Shown: positions 21,001 to 33,287 of the stretch, piece after piece
Layout of the letters: each line of letters starts with the position of its first letter
How positions within the stretch are numbered: the stretch's first letter is position 1
Origin: Morinoia aosen
Taxonomy: Eukaryota > Arthropoda > Malacostraca > Amphipoda > Talitridae
NCBI GenBank assembly: GCA_030386875.1
Contig: CM059573.1
Location: 27,569,891-27,633,890 of the forward strand
Direction of reading: 5' to 3'
DNA length: 64,000 bases
Translations under genes and position numbers: made by a program
Notes under the pieces: generated by a model
Told to the model about the DNA's origin: nothing
The model's database searches: none
Seen by the model: the letters and a program-made list of their open reading frames with translations, nothing else

Positions 21001-23821
21001 TTTGCTTGCGAAAAATTTATTTCCTATTATAATTTAAAAACCTAGCTAAATATTCTAAAAAAATCTTAAATTATACATTGGGTCCATGTATAAGAAAATT
21101 TAGGACACCACAAGAAGACGCCTCAGTATCCTGGTTTTTACTTCGGACGAGTTTTCCATCAACAAGAGAGTTTGACAGAACTCGACAGCATCCGCCGTTG
21201 AAAACCTCAAAACCTCAGTCATAAAGCCTTATTACTTTCTTCTCTCTTAAATTTTGGCCTAACGATGCTATTATTCATTTATTTTGTTCATTTATAGTTT
21301 TGCTTGTTTGAGCTTCTTTCCAGTCCAGTTGATAGTTCTAGTTACCACCCAGTAGACGGCCATCGGGGTTTTGCCCTGATGTGCGTTGTAACAATTAACC
21401 ATAACCGTGTCCAAGCGCCAATTAACCTTTACCTTAAACGTGTCCTAGGGTTATTTAACTGCTTAAGTAGATTAAGATAATTTTGAACCGTAATAATTGC
21501 ATACCGTTTCGCGATTCCAATTTCACTGGACTGGCACCTTCTACTGATTTCCTCTTGAAGCTCTTAAAGCCTTGCGCTCTTGTTTGGCATGAAATAAAGT
21601 GAGTACGTGATGAATTTTGCGCCATAAACGAATATAATGAAGTGTGAACTACTCACTCACTTTCTTGAACTAAAATTGTTTACTCTTCCTTAGGAAGAAT
21701 GAATCTTCAAATAATGCTCCAGCTGCTGCATCTGCGTATGTTGCAGGCTCTTTTAAATGCCACCGTCTTCTTAGGAAGCTAAAAGAAAATAAAGTTTAAT
21801 CCTTCGTTTTCATTTTCTTTGGTAAGAGTTTCGGGTTCAAATCTATTGTTTATTCTGATTTAATGCTTTCAGTTCTAAATGTAACCAGTTTGATTAAAAG
21901 ATCCTTAATTTAGTGGTATTTTTCTCTTACGGTTGTGTTGGTGCATTCGCACTCGCAAGTTTGTTTGTTTTCGTTTCGTGTTTTCTAGGAGAACTGCGAC
22001 GCGTCGTACTGCCGAAGAATGTTTCTATTAAACTAATTCAGATTCTATGTTCGTCATTTTCATCGTGTTCGAACACATGCTTGTTCGTAATTATCTCAAG
22101 TTCAAATTCTCGTTTAAGTCAAGGGAAGGATGTCAGAAGTAAATTAAATTTGTATATGGGTTAGAACTTAGGAGTATCTAAGTGCGTCATGTTTATTCTC
22201 AGTTTGGCATGTGACACACAAAATGCGTCATAGCACCTCCATGGCACACAATTGTGTGCCTGTTTGTGACAAGCGTGTGATCAAATACGCCTCATATTTT
22301 TTCTTGGTACACAAGTCATTCTTAGAGAGACTGAAGAAATCCAATTTGTTTCAGGCAGCTTCTCTGGCTACAAGCGGTGCAAATTGTATCTTTTCCTGCA
22401 ACCTCCCTAGCATGGAGCGAATTTTAAGTAGACTGTGCAAGCACATTTGTAAACATGAGAATGGTACTCCTGCTTTCCATCTTCGACAACTTTAAGGCAC
22501 TGTGAATACTCCCAGACATCTTTGGTCGAGCTCTGGAAAGATTCAAAATATACTTGTTCGTGATAGCTGCTTAAAAAGTGCTGTTGGGACTCATATACAT
22601 TGCTGAACTATGAGATTGTTCAACTATTGAGAAGTACGCTACTATTTAGAAAATTTCTAGCTTTGGCAGCATGTGATATTAAATCAAAATATATTCAGTT
22701 CCTAAATACAAACTACGAACCAGCTAAGACTCCTGGGAATAGAATATCTACTGAAATTATACCCAACTTGCAGACTGTCTTAGAAATCCAAATATTTCAT
22801 TTCACATCTGTAGGATTTCTCTTTTCTTTTCAGTCCACGGTTTTAGAGTGTTGATGTTCTTTGTTAGAGATCCTACCTCTAATCAAGCATCCAGTCAAGC
22901 TCGTGCGGGGAAGTTTCATTTGCAGGCTGCTTTCCCAGGCTGCAATCCGGTGACTTCTTTGTTCCCACAAAGAAAGCGATCCCTTGTATTGAATTTGACG
23001 GACGCCTTCAGCTGGTGACACTTAACAAGCTCGCTACGGGATCGTGTGCTTCAGGCTTCGCGAGTGCGTGCTGACATCACTACAGTCTTCCGAGCATCAT
23101 TACAAACTTGTTTCACGACATCATTAACCCTGTCATGTTTATAACGAAGCAATTGAGAGGCAGTGATTCGCAAGAAAGTCTCAAAGATGCGAAAAGAACG
23201 ATTAAAATTTTCGTCTTCTGGCACGCAATAAAATATTGAAATAATTAGTAAATGATTTTAGTTAGTAAAAACACACATTTCCCTTTGACAAATCCTGAAG
23301 TTTTATTAAAAATATATTATAATAAACAAAATTTCCTTTAAAGTGTCATTGTTCTAAGAATGTTCACCAATGTCACTTCGGATAGATCAGTCAGTTAGAA
23401 CAGAAGAAAATATCTTAACAGAAACGAGCGAAGTAGCCCAATTCCTCAAGTCCTGCGCTGAAAGGCATCAATCGCGCGCAGGCCCAAAAGAAATACTTTT
23501 GAAGTCGGAAGTTTTCACACACGAGTGCCGGTACGTTTTTCCTGACACAATATTTCTAAACGAAACCATTGCGCAAAACATCGTCCAAAGATTTAACAGT
23601 TTTCTTTTCATTTTCAGCAAGGTTAGAAACAGATCACCATATTTTCACGCTTTGTTGACGCTACAACCCAAGGAGGCATTTTTATCGATAAAATCGTAAA
23701 TAAATCACGTTAAGAAATGCGATTTTTTATGTTACTTGCTGAACTATGCATATTATTTTTTTTTTCAGGTCTATCTTGAATTCCAATTAACCCTCGTAGT
23801 TTAGCATAATAAAGGACTGTT
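18071..23821. other. long AT-rich stretch, no gene supported
   Basis: Open frames up to 114 codons (20076-20420, a hydrophobic low-complexity frame) show no motif. A somewhat GC-richer patch at 22860-23060 and frames at 18038-18501 (minus) and 23370-23699 (plus) were read and not recognised. Exons of unknown genes cannot be excluded. Confidence 0.4.
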
Positions 23822-24172
23822 AACCCTATACGGGGGTCAACACGATATTTGAGCGTATTCTCTGTACTAGCTAAGACTGTTTTTTTTTGGAGCTGGTTCC
23901 AGACCCTGGAAATTTTCCATAGAAAAATTTAAAGCCTTAGGAGTCTGGAAATTTTTTCTTAGAAATTTCCGGCTATTATTTCTGATTCGGACATTTTACT
24001 CAATGCTGAAAGGCCTTTCAAGAATGACATCGTTATAAAAAAAAAAACCGTTTATTTTAAAAAAAGTTGACACATGAGATGGATGACAAAAATTGGATTC
24101 ATACATTTCAGAATATGAATGTCCCTAATTGATAGATGAACCATAAGAGGTGGATGCCAGCCGTATCGAGGG
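23822..24172. mobile_element. TTAA-flanked MITE candidate (piggyBac-like ends)
   Basis: The left end reads TTAACCCTATACGGGGGTCA and the right end, on the other strand, TCAACCCTCGATACGGCTGG; the right TTAA would be mutated. Another TTAACCCT stands 29 bp outside the left end. There is no coding content. Confidence 0.4.
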
Positions 24173-25555
24173 TTGATGATATTATCGTGAGAAACAGTAT
24201 GAATATATTCTCTTGGATATTTTACAGTAAGAATAAGGTTTGAAAATTTATAAGTACTTTAAATACTAATGGAGAATGCCGAAGAGGAAGTTCGTTATTA
24301 TTTGGAGTAAAAAATGAAATACTCTACTGAACAGACTAGAATACCGTCCTAAGTGATTTCCATGCAATGAGCAAAGGTAGTCCAAAAAAACCTTTTTTAC
24401 CAACCTTTATAATTATTATAATTTATAAAAAACATAGAACAAGACGTACGTCTGAAACCAATAATTAAGCATCCACGCATTAATGAATTTGAAGGCTTAT
24501 TAGTCATACGATGAGTGGAATGATTTGTTTACGAAACTTGAGCTCAGGTTATGCTGGTTTCCATCTTTCTATCTAAGTTTTGGGATACAGAAACGTGTGA
24601 TGCTCACTAGGGTAGTGATAGATGTCTTTCTGAAACAATGAACCAGAGTTCCAATTTATTTAATGAAGTACCAAGATATTTCTAATTAAAAGTTCGATAC
24701 TATCTAGTCACAGAGCGTTTAGTGAAAGCAATCGTCATAACTTTCAGTTTTCTTTTTTTTTAGAAAAAATGAAACACTCTACCCTGATACATCGAACTAA
24801 CGACTGCATTGCTCAGTGTAGTTAAAAGAACAAATCAAAAATTAAAATAGCCTTAGAATACGCTTTGGTTTACTACATTGTAAAGTTTTTGGTATATATC
24901 ATCGTAAATTTTTTCGGTGTTGTTGGGAAACACCACTGAGCTAGTTTCTAACTTTATCATTGAATTACATATCAGAAAAATTAGGTTAAAGTCCAAAAAA
25001 CATAAGTTTTAACCTTCTTATTCTCTAGATATTCACTATTTCCTATAATAACACACAGACAAGGGCACGTGAGGTAAAATAGAAGCAAGGTTATAGATTC
25101 ATATCACTTAAAAGTAACAAATAGCTGCAAAATATCTCCACATAGATTACAAATGAACCTAATTTTGGTTTCATTATAATCGTTTCCTCTATGCAGGATA
25201 AGTGTGAGGTCTTTGCAGGAGGGATGCACTAAGGAATGAAGATAATTTATATTTCTGCTTCACACACTTTGAAATCCTGATCTCAAAGTAGCAGCCAGCA
25301 GATTGAAGGCAAACATTCAACCGTTTAGTTTGAGCTTACACGAAATGTTACTGTCCGTTATTCTTTGACAAAAGTGGTAAATGGCGTGATATGGATTTTT
25401 GGATTTTTTTCTTGGATTTTTTTTCAGTTAGAGAACTTTTTATACGCTGGGAAAGCTTGTTCCACAAAAGAAACTGAGAAAGCTTTTTGTCCCAGGTCAG
25501 ATGATCGGTAGTATAACATCATTCCTCACATTTTTTTTTTTGTGAGATTTTTGGG
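24173..25555. other. no gene seen
   Basis: AT-rich with homopolymer runs; nothing recognisable. Confidence 0.5.
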
Positions 25556-25559
25556 GAAA

Positions 25560-28260
25560 ATTTTGTAAACGTCTACATCACTCTGAGAGAGGGAGAGATA
25601 CAAGAACACTTATCGAGCTTTATGAATGTGGAATCTTTCTGGTATTGGGGTTCAGCCGAGTATTCTTAAGAGAGGGGTTGCATGATCGAGTTTCTAGAAA
25701 TTACCTGTGCACATTATTTCGGGTGTGAAGTTCAAGCATTTTTACAATTCTCTTTGAAAATATTGAGGCATGTCTCTCCAGACTGGACTGTAATAGTCCA
25801 AACGCAATAATACTAAAGTCTAGATCATAAATAATCAAGCTTTTTCGACGAGTGTGTTCTTGATACGATAAAAAAATGTTAAGGATCCACCAATTTCATC
25901 GCAAAATTTTTTCCAATTGTGGTTTGAAAATCAGCGTTTATCAAACCAAACACAAAAGATTTTACCACCATCTCCAAGACTCGATCACATCGTCTCCAAA
26001 CGTCATCGTATGTTTTAACATTTTCCATTCGCATTCTTTGATCTAAAAATAATGCATTGCGTTTTACTTATGTTAAGTTTAAGGTCGTTTTGGTAATACC
26101 ACTATTTCATATTCTCGAGAGAGCTTTCAGCCTTTACCATGGTATACCGTGGCGTTGACTAAGGTTTCTTTGAATCTGCTATCGGACTTGTCATTACAAT
26201 TTTGACAGCATCAGCATCCATTGAAATTTTTGTGTTTGCTTATACTGTTGGGAAATCATTAACAATAGTAGAAAATAGAAGCGGGTTAAGGATTAAACCT
26301 TGAGGAACGCCAAAGTTATTTGTAATATATGAAAAGTATTATTTTGTTACTTTAAGCACACTGCATGAGAACGGTTTAGTAGGTAGCTTTCAAAACAATC
26401 TGTTTCTATTCAGAAGTTTGATATTTTTTGCTGGAGTTTTTTACGCTCGACACTGTCGAACGCTTTGGAGAGATCAATCATTAGTAGGAGAGTCAAAATT
26501 TTTTGGTCGGTACATTGTATATTTTTTCTGTTATTAAGTAAAGTATCTTAAGTATCAGTGTTCTTTCTGTAAGCATTTTGATTGCGATGAAGGAGAGCGT
26601 CCCCCTTCTGCACCCCATGTTTTTGACATTTCTTGCGAAACTGGGATTTTTGCCGCTATAAGAAGTGTAAGGGTCAGGTACATCCTGTGAAAAAACGAGA
26701 CTCGTACGTTCACTCGTTCGCCCGCTACGGGGGTTCAAAGAATGGGGGGGAGGGGAGGGGGAAGTGGTATTTTATCATGTTACACCTCCCCCATGGCACT
26801 TTCTTCACGGCGCGAAGTTGCTATGCCATCTTCTATGTCTCAGGATTACTCTATAATGATTTCAGGGGTCTAACTTGAATCAAAAATTTAAAAAAAATTT
26901 TTATTTGAATTGTTTATGTTTCTTTGTTTTGCTTATAATGTAAACAATGGTTTTTGGGGTTTCAAAATGCTTCTCCTCCTACAGTTTTTGAGCTACAGTG
27001 ATGATTTTGGTATCATTGGATGCGGAAAGTCGCGGGGTTTTATGGATGCTAAAATTCGTTTCCTCAAATATACATTTTCAAAATGAAAAAGTGTAAAAAT
27101 AGGAAAAAAAAAACCTTTTTCGAAAAAGTGAAAATTTATGACGTCATAACTCATGAGCAATAAATAATTTTGGAATGAATTTTAGCATCCATAAAAGCTC
27201 GTGTCTTTCCGCATTTAATGATACCAAAATCATTACTGTAGCTCAAAAACTGTAGGAGGAGAAGATTTTTGAAACACCCCCCTTTTAACTTCGTTTTCTT
27301 TGATTTCCCGTTTTCTTTTCAAGAAAATTGAACTTTTGCTCTGAGCAAAAACGGTTCAAAATTCAATTTCCTATCAGTATACCAAACTTCATTGTTCTAG
27401 GTTCAATAATAAAGAAAAAAGTCCGTATGGGGGGCGCTCTCCTGAAGTAGGTGTGGTTGATATATGTGAAACGAAAGCTAGTTTGCAATTACTTTTTAAT
27501 ATTTTGATGCTTAATTGATGTCACCAGATTTTTGCAATGGTTTAATGGTTTATAGTTTCCACTGATCAGGAAATTTATTTGTGGCAAAAGATATTTTTAT
27601 TATCAAAGTAATCAGCCGTCTTTTATAGGTGTATTGAATGCTAATACCATCTTGTCCGTTTTAGTATTTTCAAGTGTGTATACAGTTTTTGGTGTTTCTG
27701 TAATACTAACTGGATATGGGCCTTATTTGTTTTTTAGTTTGTACAATACTTTGCTTAGCTGACTGGTTTTATTTCTTCGAGCTACTTAAAATCTCCGAAA
27801 AGAAAAAAGACTTTTTGATGGCTTAGATCAATTTAAGCGTATATTCAATCGACCATAAAGTTGAACTTTGAGCTGCTCATGGGTGTCTATAAAGACTACC
27901 GGAAATGAAAAACTTGTGTTTGTTTGCTTGAACATGGAGCGAAATCATTTCTATGTGTTCGAATTTTTCTCTTATCGCAAGAAGGGATGTTGAGTAGACG
28001 TCTATAATAAAGATGCGAAAACCACCACATCTTTTATTCCTGATTCCGTTCTAACGACACAATAAAAGTGTACCTGGTGATGTTGAAATTTGAACTTTCG
28101 CGGGTCGCACCGTGTTTCAGATACGCATAGAATGTCGATGTCGCTTGTAATTAACATTACCCTTATATCATCCATTTTATCGCTGAGATTGCAAACATTT
28201 ATGTAGTTTATTTTTCTTTTCTATTTTTATAGGTAGATGTTCATTTGAGGTAGTGCATTT
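25560..28260 (-). pseudogene. decayed LINE: endonuclease plus reverse transcriptase
   Basis: Read on the minus strand. Near 28240-28100, NLSDKMDDIRVMLITSDIDI and ILCVSETRCDPRKF give the endonuclease start and SET motif. Further down, RT blocks appear in order: HRNQNAYRKNTDT, MIDLSKAFDSVERKK (box A, near 26480), FGVPQGLILNPLLF (box B, near 26310), ISMDADAVKIV (box C, YADD changed to MDAD), LKLNISKTQCIIFRSKN (box D) and LLRLDYYSPVWRD. Frameshifts and stops occur throughout. A palindromic family A element sits between endonuclease and RT at about 26940-27450. CR1/Jockey-like by eye. Inactive. Confidence 0.85.
26940..27450. mobile_element. Palindromic repeat family A, copy 2, inside a LINE
   Basis: CTCCTCCTACAG, TTTTTGAGCTACAG and TTTGGTATCATTG lie at 26972-27022 and, inverted, at 27212-27262. 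The centre again contains TGACGTCA (27139-27146) in the context ATTTATGACGTCATAACT, as in copy 1. The right side continues with the copy 1 outer sequence (CAGTATACCAAA, TTTCTTTTCAAGAAAA). The left boundary is unclear. Confidence 0.85.
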
Positions 28261-29670
28261 GCAAGGTCTAGCGGACTATTTGGTATTGACTGACCCTTTG
28301 TTCAATGTTACCCTGTTCACTGATAGTGATATCGGTAACCGGGAAAATTCAATTTGATCAATGTTTTCAAGTCGAAAATAGTGTAGGTAAGAGCGTCGTG
28401 ATTTTCACTACGCATTTTCACGAGGGTGCTGTAGAGGTCATGTTTTTGATGAATGCTCGCCGAAGGACAATTTATTAAGACATTCGGTGTAGAGGAAATT
28501 GTTCTTTTCGAATTCCTATTTTCTTCTTCATAGAGTATGTGAATTGGTATTCTTATCACATTAGAAATTATTTGGGGTGTGAGGTCCCCAACAGCGGAAT
28601 TGAGGTCCTTTTCAACGATTTATTTATTGATTAGAAGTTCGAGGTTGCCACTGTTTTTGTCAAAGAATTTTCCATATTGATATTTGTTTCTTTTGATTTC
28701 AGTTTTTATAGTAACTTTAGATTTAAATAGTTCCATTGTAAAGTGTGTTGTGATGCAAGCTGTGTTGTTATTGCGTGAAGGAGAGACAGTGTCCGTCAGC
28801 TAAAGTGAGGGTAGGCTCTATCTTGAGCGATCGTTTGCAGCCATCCAGTATTTTTGCGGCGCGCGCGCAAATTGGGTTAGATACTGATTTTTCTGTATGA
28901 GTTTGGTCGTATATTGTTCTGAGGTTTTGTAAAAGCTGGAAATTAGTTCAGGGATCTTATTCTATTGAAGTGACTGTCAACGTGATTTTGATTTACGGAA
29001 AGAGGCTCGACAAGCAATGAGTTTCTTTCAATTGTTTGATTTTCGTGGGGGTGATTTTGAATACGGTTGTTTGATTGGCTTTTCAATATATTATGATTGA
29101 GCTTAAAGGAAAATTTCATGTTTCCTGCCAATTTCTTTCTTCCTGCGTATGTATCCGAAAGTCGATGACTGACTGAAAAGGAGGACATATCACAGTCACT
29201 ATTTGTGTCCGTTGAGAGTAACAAAAATTTATGGTTCGTAGTTACATTATAATTTTCAGAAGTTGAGTTGAGAAACGGCTTAGATTTATTTCCGTTCTTT
29301 AAGCTGTGTGTGTGCGAGTTGCTGAAGGCTCGGCTTGTTGGCGCTCTCAATTTGAAAGGGCTTGGGCTAACTTGTGCATAACATGCTCTAGCAGATTTTC
29401 TTTTTCAGAGCTTCTGATATTTGTTTTGTGAGAGTATTTGTTTCATATCGCCCAAATTTAATTTTACTGGAGAGATTCACAGTTCTGTTTGCTTTATGAC
29501 ATTTACTGAAAGGAGGACAAAGTGGTACAGTAATTCGCAAGGAAGATTTTATTGCGGGCTGTTAAAAAAACAAAACTTTTTTCTTGGATGCGAGACCATA
29601 GGAAGTTATTCAATGCATCATTATTATAGGTTTCCGTGTAAGTTTGAAGTTGAATTAAGCTCAAGCCTTG
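28261..29670. other. possible LINE 5' region, otherwise nothing clear
   Basis: Minus-strand open frames at 28317-28559 and 28943-29350 lie directly upstream of the LINE endonuclease and could be ORF1/leader remnants, but no zinc-knuckle or other ORF1 motif is visible. Confidence 0.3.
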
Positions 29671-30296
29671 TGTTACGTCCATAGTACGAACCGTTGAGTT
29701 CTACCACAAAAAAAGAGTGAGGACGGTTGAACGTCGCCCGACGTCTGGTCTGCTACCAAAAGAAATCCGCAAATTCAGTACAACACGGCCTGAGACGCTT
29801 GCGCTGCGACAGCTTGGCGGTTATAAAAAAAGGAGGGACTGCCTAACAGAGGGAGGCGACGCCTTTGCTCTTAGCTGCGGCAACTGGCAGCGTGATCTCA
29901 ACGACAGCGCGGCCTCAAGCTTGCAGCAGGAGCAGGGTCTTGGCAACAGCGGCAGCAACAGTGACCAGCAGCAGTAGCTGTCGACGTGGGTAGCTGCGGC
30001 AACGGCGCCCGCACCTGCTGTAACGGACGCAGAAGCTGCAGCAGCCCCAGCAGCACGAGGGTTATTTAAAGGGTACGACGACAGTTAGAGGGATCATTCT
30101 ACCCCTTGAACTCATCACTGAAAGGTCTCCTGGTGCCGCTTCATTAACTTGTTGAATTTGCATACGGCTGGCACACCGTATTTGACTCCGACATTGTGTT
30201 AATTTTCGCATAATAATTTAACGTGAAATACGAGACCCTACTATCGTACCTCGTCATCGCTACATTCTCCAAGTTACGTGTTATGGTATTGTAACA
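29671..30296 (+). mobile_element. possible solo LTR
   Basis: The block begins TGTTAC and ends GTAACA, the short inverted ends usual for Ty3/gypsy-type LTRs. It is much GC-richer than its surroundings (29740-30080, with CAGCAG runs) and holds TATA-like TATAAAAA (29822) and TTATTTAAAG (30062). Flanks CTTG / ATTG match in three of four bases. No primer binding site follows and no second copy is present, so a solo LTR would be the reading; an ordinary GC-rich exon or promoter is the alternative. Confidence 0.35.
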
Positions 30297-31257
30297 ATTG
30301 TTCCTCCTGAATTTGCTAGTCCCATTAATCTCTTGTCATAATTATGTGTTCATCCTTCATTAAAACAAGTAAAATACGTGGCCACAGTGAAGAAATGCGT
30401 TTTCTTTCTGAAAATAACTCCTTTGATTGGAAGGCCTGACTTGAAACGACTGAAAATTTGAAACAACGATAAACCTGGATTCGAAAGAAAAAGTAGTATA
30501 CGACACTTGGTTATAGCACAAATTCAACGCTTTGTAGAATTATTGAGCACTGCAATCATTTGTAATATAAATACGAGAAAGTGAGTAATCCTTAAGATAA
30601 GTACTTTGATTTTAGTTACGCTTGAGTGCAAGAAACAGGTACCTTGAAAACGGATGATGTCATTTGTGAGTCTAGGCATTGGATTGATAGTTTTGAGAAG
30701 GTCATCAAAACGCCCCGAGGGAACAGTTCGAATGCGACACATGCGATCGAAGTCATTTCCTCTGACAGTGGTTAGAATATTTTCACGTTGCTTCTGTGTA
30801 TCATAATGTTCATGATAATTGGATTCTACTTAAAGGGAAATACTATCAGGCCCCTCAGGCGTAAGGTTATGAGAATTTATATGAGAATTTACCGTAGAAA
30901 GCTTTTCGGTTATAATTCCGTTCTTTGTTACGGTGGAATGAATCGACGAAGGGCTTGGAGGCGTTCGTTGTCTTAATGTTTCATTGAAAAATGCTGTCGT
31001 ATGAGACAGACAATTGACAATGTCGTAAATTGTTTAGAAGCTTTTAATTTGTAGCGGGTTGAAGTACTTGTCAAGAGAAGTAGTAGTTTTGTTTGTTTTG
31101 CTATGCAATGAAAATTTTGCGTTATCTTCGCAACTTACGCTTCAAATGCTTTACTGCCAGTATGAGTTAATGCTCGGTGTTGAGATTTGTTGGCGAGAAT
31201 AAGGTAGTTTCAAAATACCTTTGACATCTAAAGGTAAATCCCTTGGTCTGTGTCACC
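30297..31257. other. no gene seen
   Basis: A 72-codon minus frame (30524-30742) has faint DDE-transposase flavour but is too weak to call. Confidence 0.4.
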
Positions 31258-31631
31258 TTAAGGCCCTTTTACATTGACGGTGTCTTCGCGCTCCACACCG
31301 TCGCTCCATCCCGCCAGTCAAATAAGCTCCGCCCACAGCAGAGCAAAATGACCCTTATTGCCACGCTCACGGTAAGGAGCGGCAACATTCAGCATGCTAA
31401 ATATTGGCAGCGTGCACTGCCAGTCGACATCGTTCAGTTGCTCTTGAGACCATTGGGAATGTGTAGTCATGGCTTACATATTATGGAGCAAGGAAGAAAT
31501 TAAAACTCCAATCGAAAAATATAAAGAATTTCCGTGTTTATGGAAAGGTAAGCTCGCAGAGTATAAAAAAGATTGTCTAGAGAGATTGCTTTTGAAAGTA
31601 TAGCATCTCACTTCCCAAATTATAATATTGC

Positions 31632-32757
31632 CAGTGTTGGGCACGCAACTTTTAAAATGTTGCGGCGCAACCGCATCCGCAACAACACGAAAGAAGGTGC
31701 GACGCAACCGCAACAGAAACTTGAAAAAAAATTGCGATCGCAACAGCAACATTTTATTTGTTATATATAATTTTAATAAAATATTGTTCAATTTATTTTA
31801 CGTATATATTGCTCTGCATAACAATAATATTAGGATATTCAAAATAGTGCATTGTTTTGCTAAAAAAATTAATAGATAGAGTAAATGTGTGGACTAGAAT
31901 TGAATGAAATATCAAGATACTGGAAGAAACGTTTCATTTGTAAATATAGCATGGACAATAAAATAAATTCCATTTTCTAATAATAATATTGAAAAGGCAC
32001 CTAGCTAGTAGCTATATTTTCATAGGAGTGCCATATATATAGCAAAATAAATAGAAAACAGAAAAGCGCAGAACATTTGTACAGCCTATATGACGCAGAA
32101 AGAAAAACTATGCATAAGCTCCGTTAATATATGAAATTCAACTGCCTTTTGTTGTTCCTCTGTTATAATTTAATATTGGCTCATGACCTCAATGTGGCAA
32201 TGCTAATGCACTGTAATGACGATCAACGTTGCTTTTAAAAAATGCCAACATTTCAAAATGTTAGTCTGAAAGCCGAGCACATCGTGGTCTCTAAATTTCT
32301 TTACCGACAGTCGTTCGACCGCAGCGCTCGATGGTATTGGAGTGTTAAATTCAATGAACGAAACGACAAATTCACTTGGAGAAAACATAGCTCTGTGAAA
32401 ATCAGCTAGTTCTGTTGATTACTGGCTGTTTCAGCCAATCAACTCACATCATTCCTAATAACATATGTTATATAATGAGTTACATTATACATACTTATAT
32501 ACTGTAAGCAAAGTGTATGTGTATCACTGTATCGCCTAATGCTAAGAATAAACATTTGCCAGATGGGTTGTACCCTGTACGGTTTAGTTTTAAATGAGCA
32601 TGAAACGCTTTTTAAATTCTATTGAAGGCTTTTTAAAAATTAAATTACCATCGTGATGTTGCGGTTGCGAGTTGCGGCCTGACACATCGAAAATTGTTGC
32701 GATCGCAACAGATTCGCAGCTCTCCGAAAATTGTTGCGGCGCAACTGCCCAACACTG
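31632..32757. mobile_element. hAT element, 1126 bp, perfect 8-bp TSD
   Basis: The 8-mer AATATTGC is repeated exactly at 31624-31631 and 32758-32765. The ends are CAGTGTTGGGCA and its complement TGCCCAACACTG, the standard hAT terminus, with subterminal GTTGCG / CGCAAC motifs and GTTGCGATCGCAAC palindromes at both sides. The exact TSD suggests a fairly recent insertion. Inside is only the dimerisation end of a transposase (32203-32388), so this is a deleted, non-autonomous copy. Confidence 0.93.
32203..32388 (-). pseudogene. hAT transposase C-terminal dimerisation remnant
   Basis: The minus-strand frame contains FIEFNTPIPSSAAVERL followed by a region ending FLKATL. This matches the hAT family C-terminal dimerisation block (P-SSA-VERLFS ... 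LV-L--N). The catalytic DDE core and BED zinc finger are missing from the 1.1-kb element. The expected FS after ERL is lost. Confidence 0.8.
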
Positions 32758-33287
32758 AATATTGCAATGGTTGAGATGAAAATTCAAACACTCAGAGGCC
32801 AAGACAGGAAACAGCTCTCACTATTCCAAAAATCAAAGAAATATACACTGCGTATGTAAATGTAAAATTAATTACAGTGTAATTAAATTGCACAATGCAC
32901 ATGGCTCTCAAGAAAAGTACTTCAAATACACGGGAAACATTCGGCAGGTGTCATTAGAAGACTATTCAAATTAAAGGAAAAAATACACCTAGAAAATAGT
33001 TATTGGTATTTATTTTTTCTTTCCATTTACAGTGTTTTTTGAAGGTAATTGAGTAATATTTAAGTTGTTTTAGAGTATATTAGCGTTTTTATATCTGCAA
33101 ATTGTTCTGCCAAGTATTCTGTCAGAATCGCAAAAGTAATACTGACGATTGCTGTCTCTGGGGAATGAGCGTCGTGTTGAGCGGCAATGTAAAAGCAACC
33201 TGGCGTGCACTGACGCTCAATCCTCTCGTGGGAGGAGTTATAGCAAGGTTACCGCCGCTCCACACCGCAGGTGTAAAATGAGCTTAA

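Larger units (their letters stand above)
31262..33283. mobile_element. TIR element with TTAA flanks, split by a hAT insertion
   Basis: TTAA stands at both borders (31258-31261 and 33284-33287). Ends are imperfect inverted repeats: GGCCCTTTTACATTGACGGT against GCTCATTTTACACCTGCGGT, followed by GTGT and CTCC blocks. Without the inner hAT element it would be about 0.9 kb. A TTA/TAA target (PIF/Harbinger) or TTAA target (piggyBac or Kolobok) cannot be told apart here. No transposase of its own was recognised. Confidence 0.65.

Noticed and set aside
23822-24172. Full piggyBac element
   Set aside because: Only end-like sequences are seen; no transposase and the right TTAA is not intact, so it is kept as a weak MITE candidate only.
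30524-30742. Transposase-like words in a 72-codon minus frame
   Set aside because: A few residues recall Harbinger N-terminal blocks (FDDLLKTINP), but no flanking TIR or second motif supports it.
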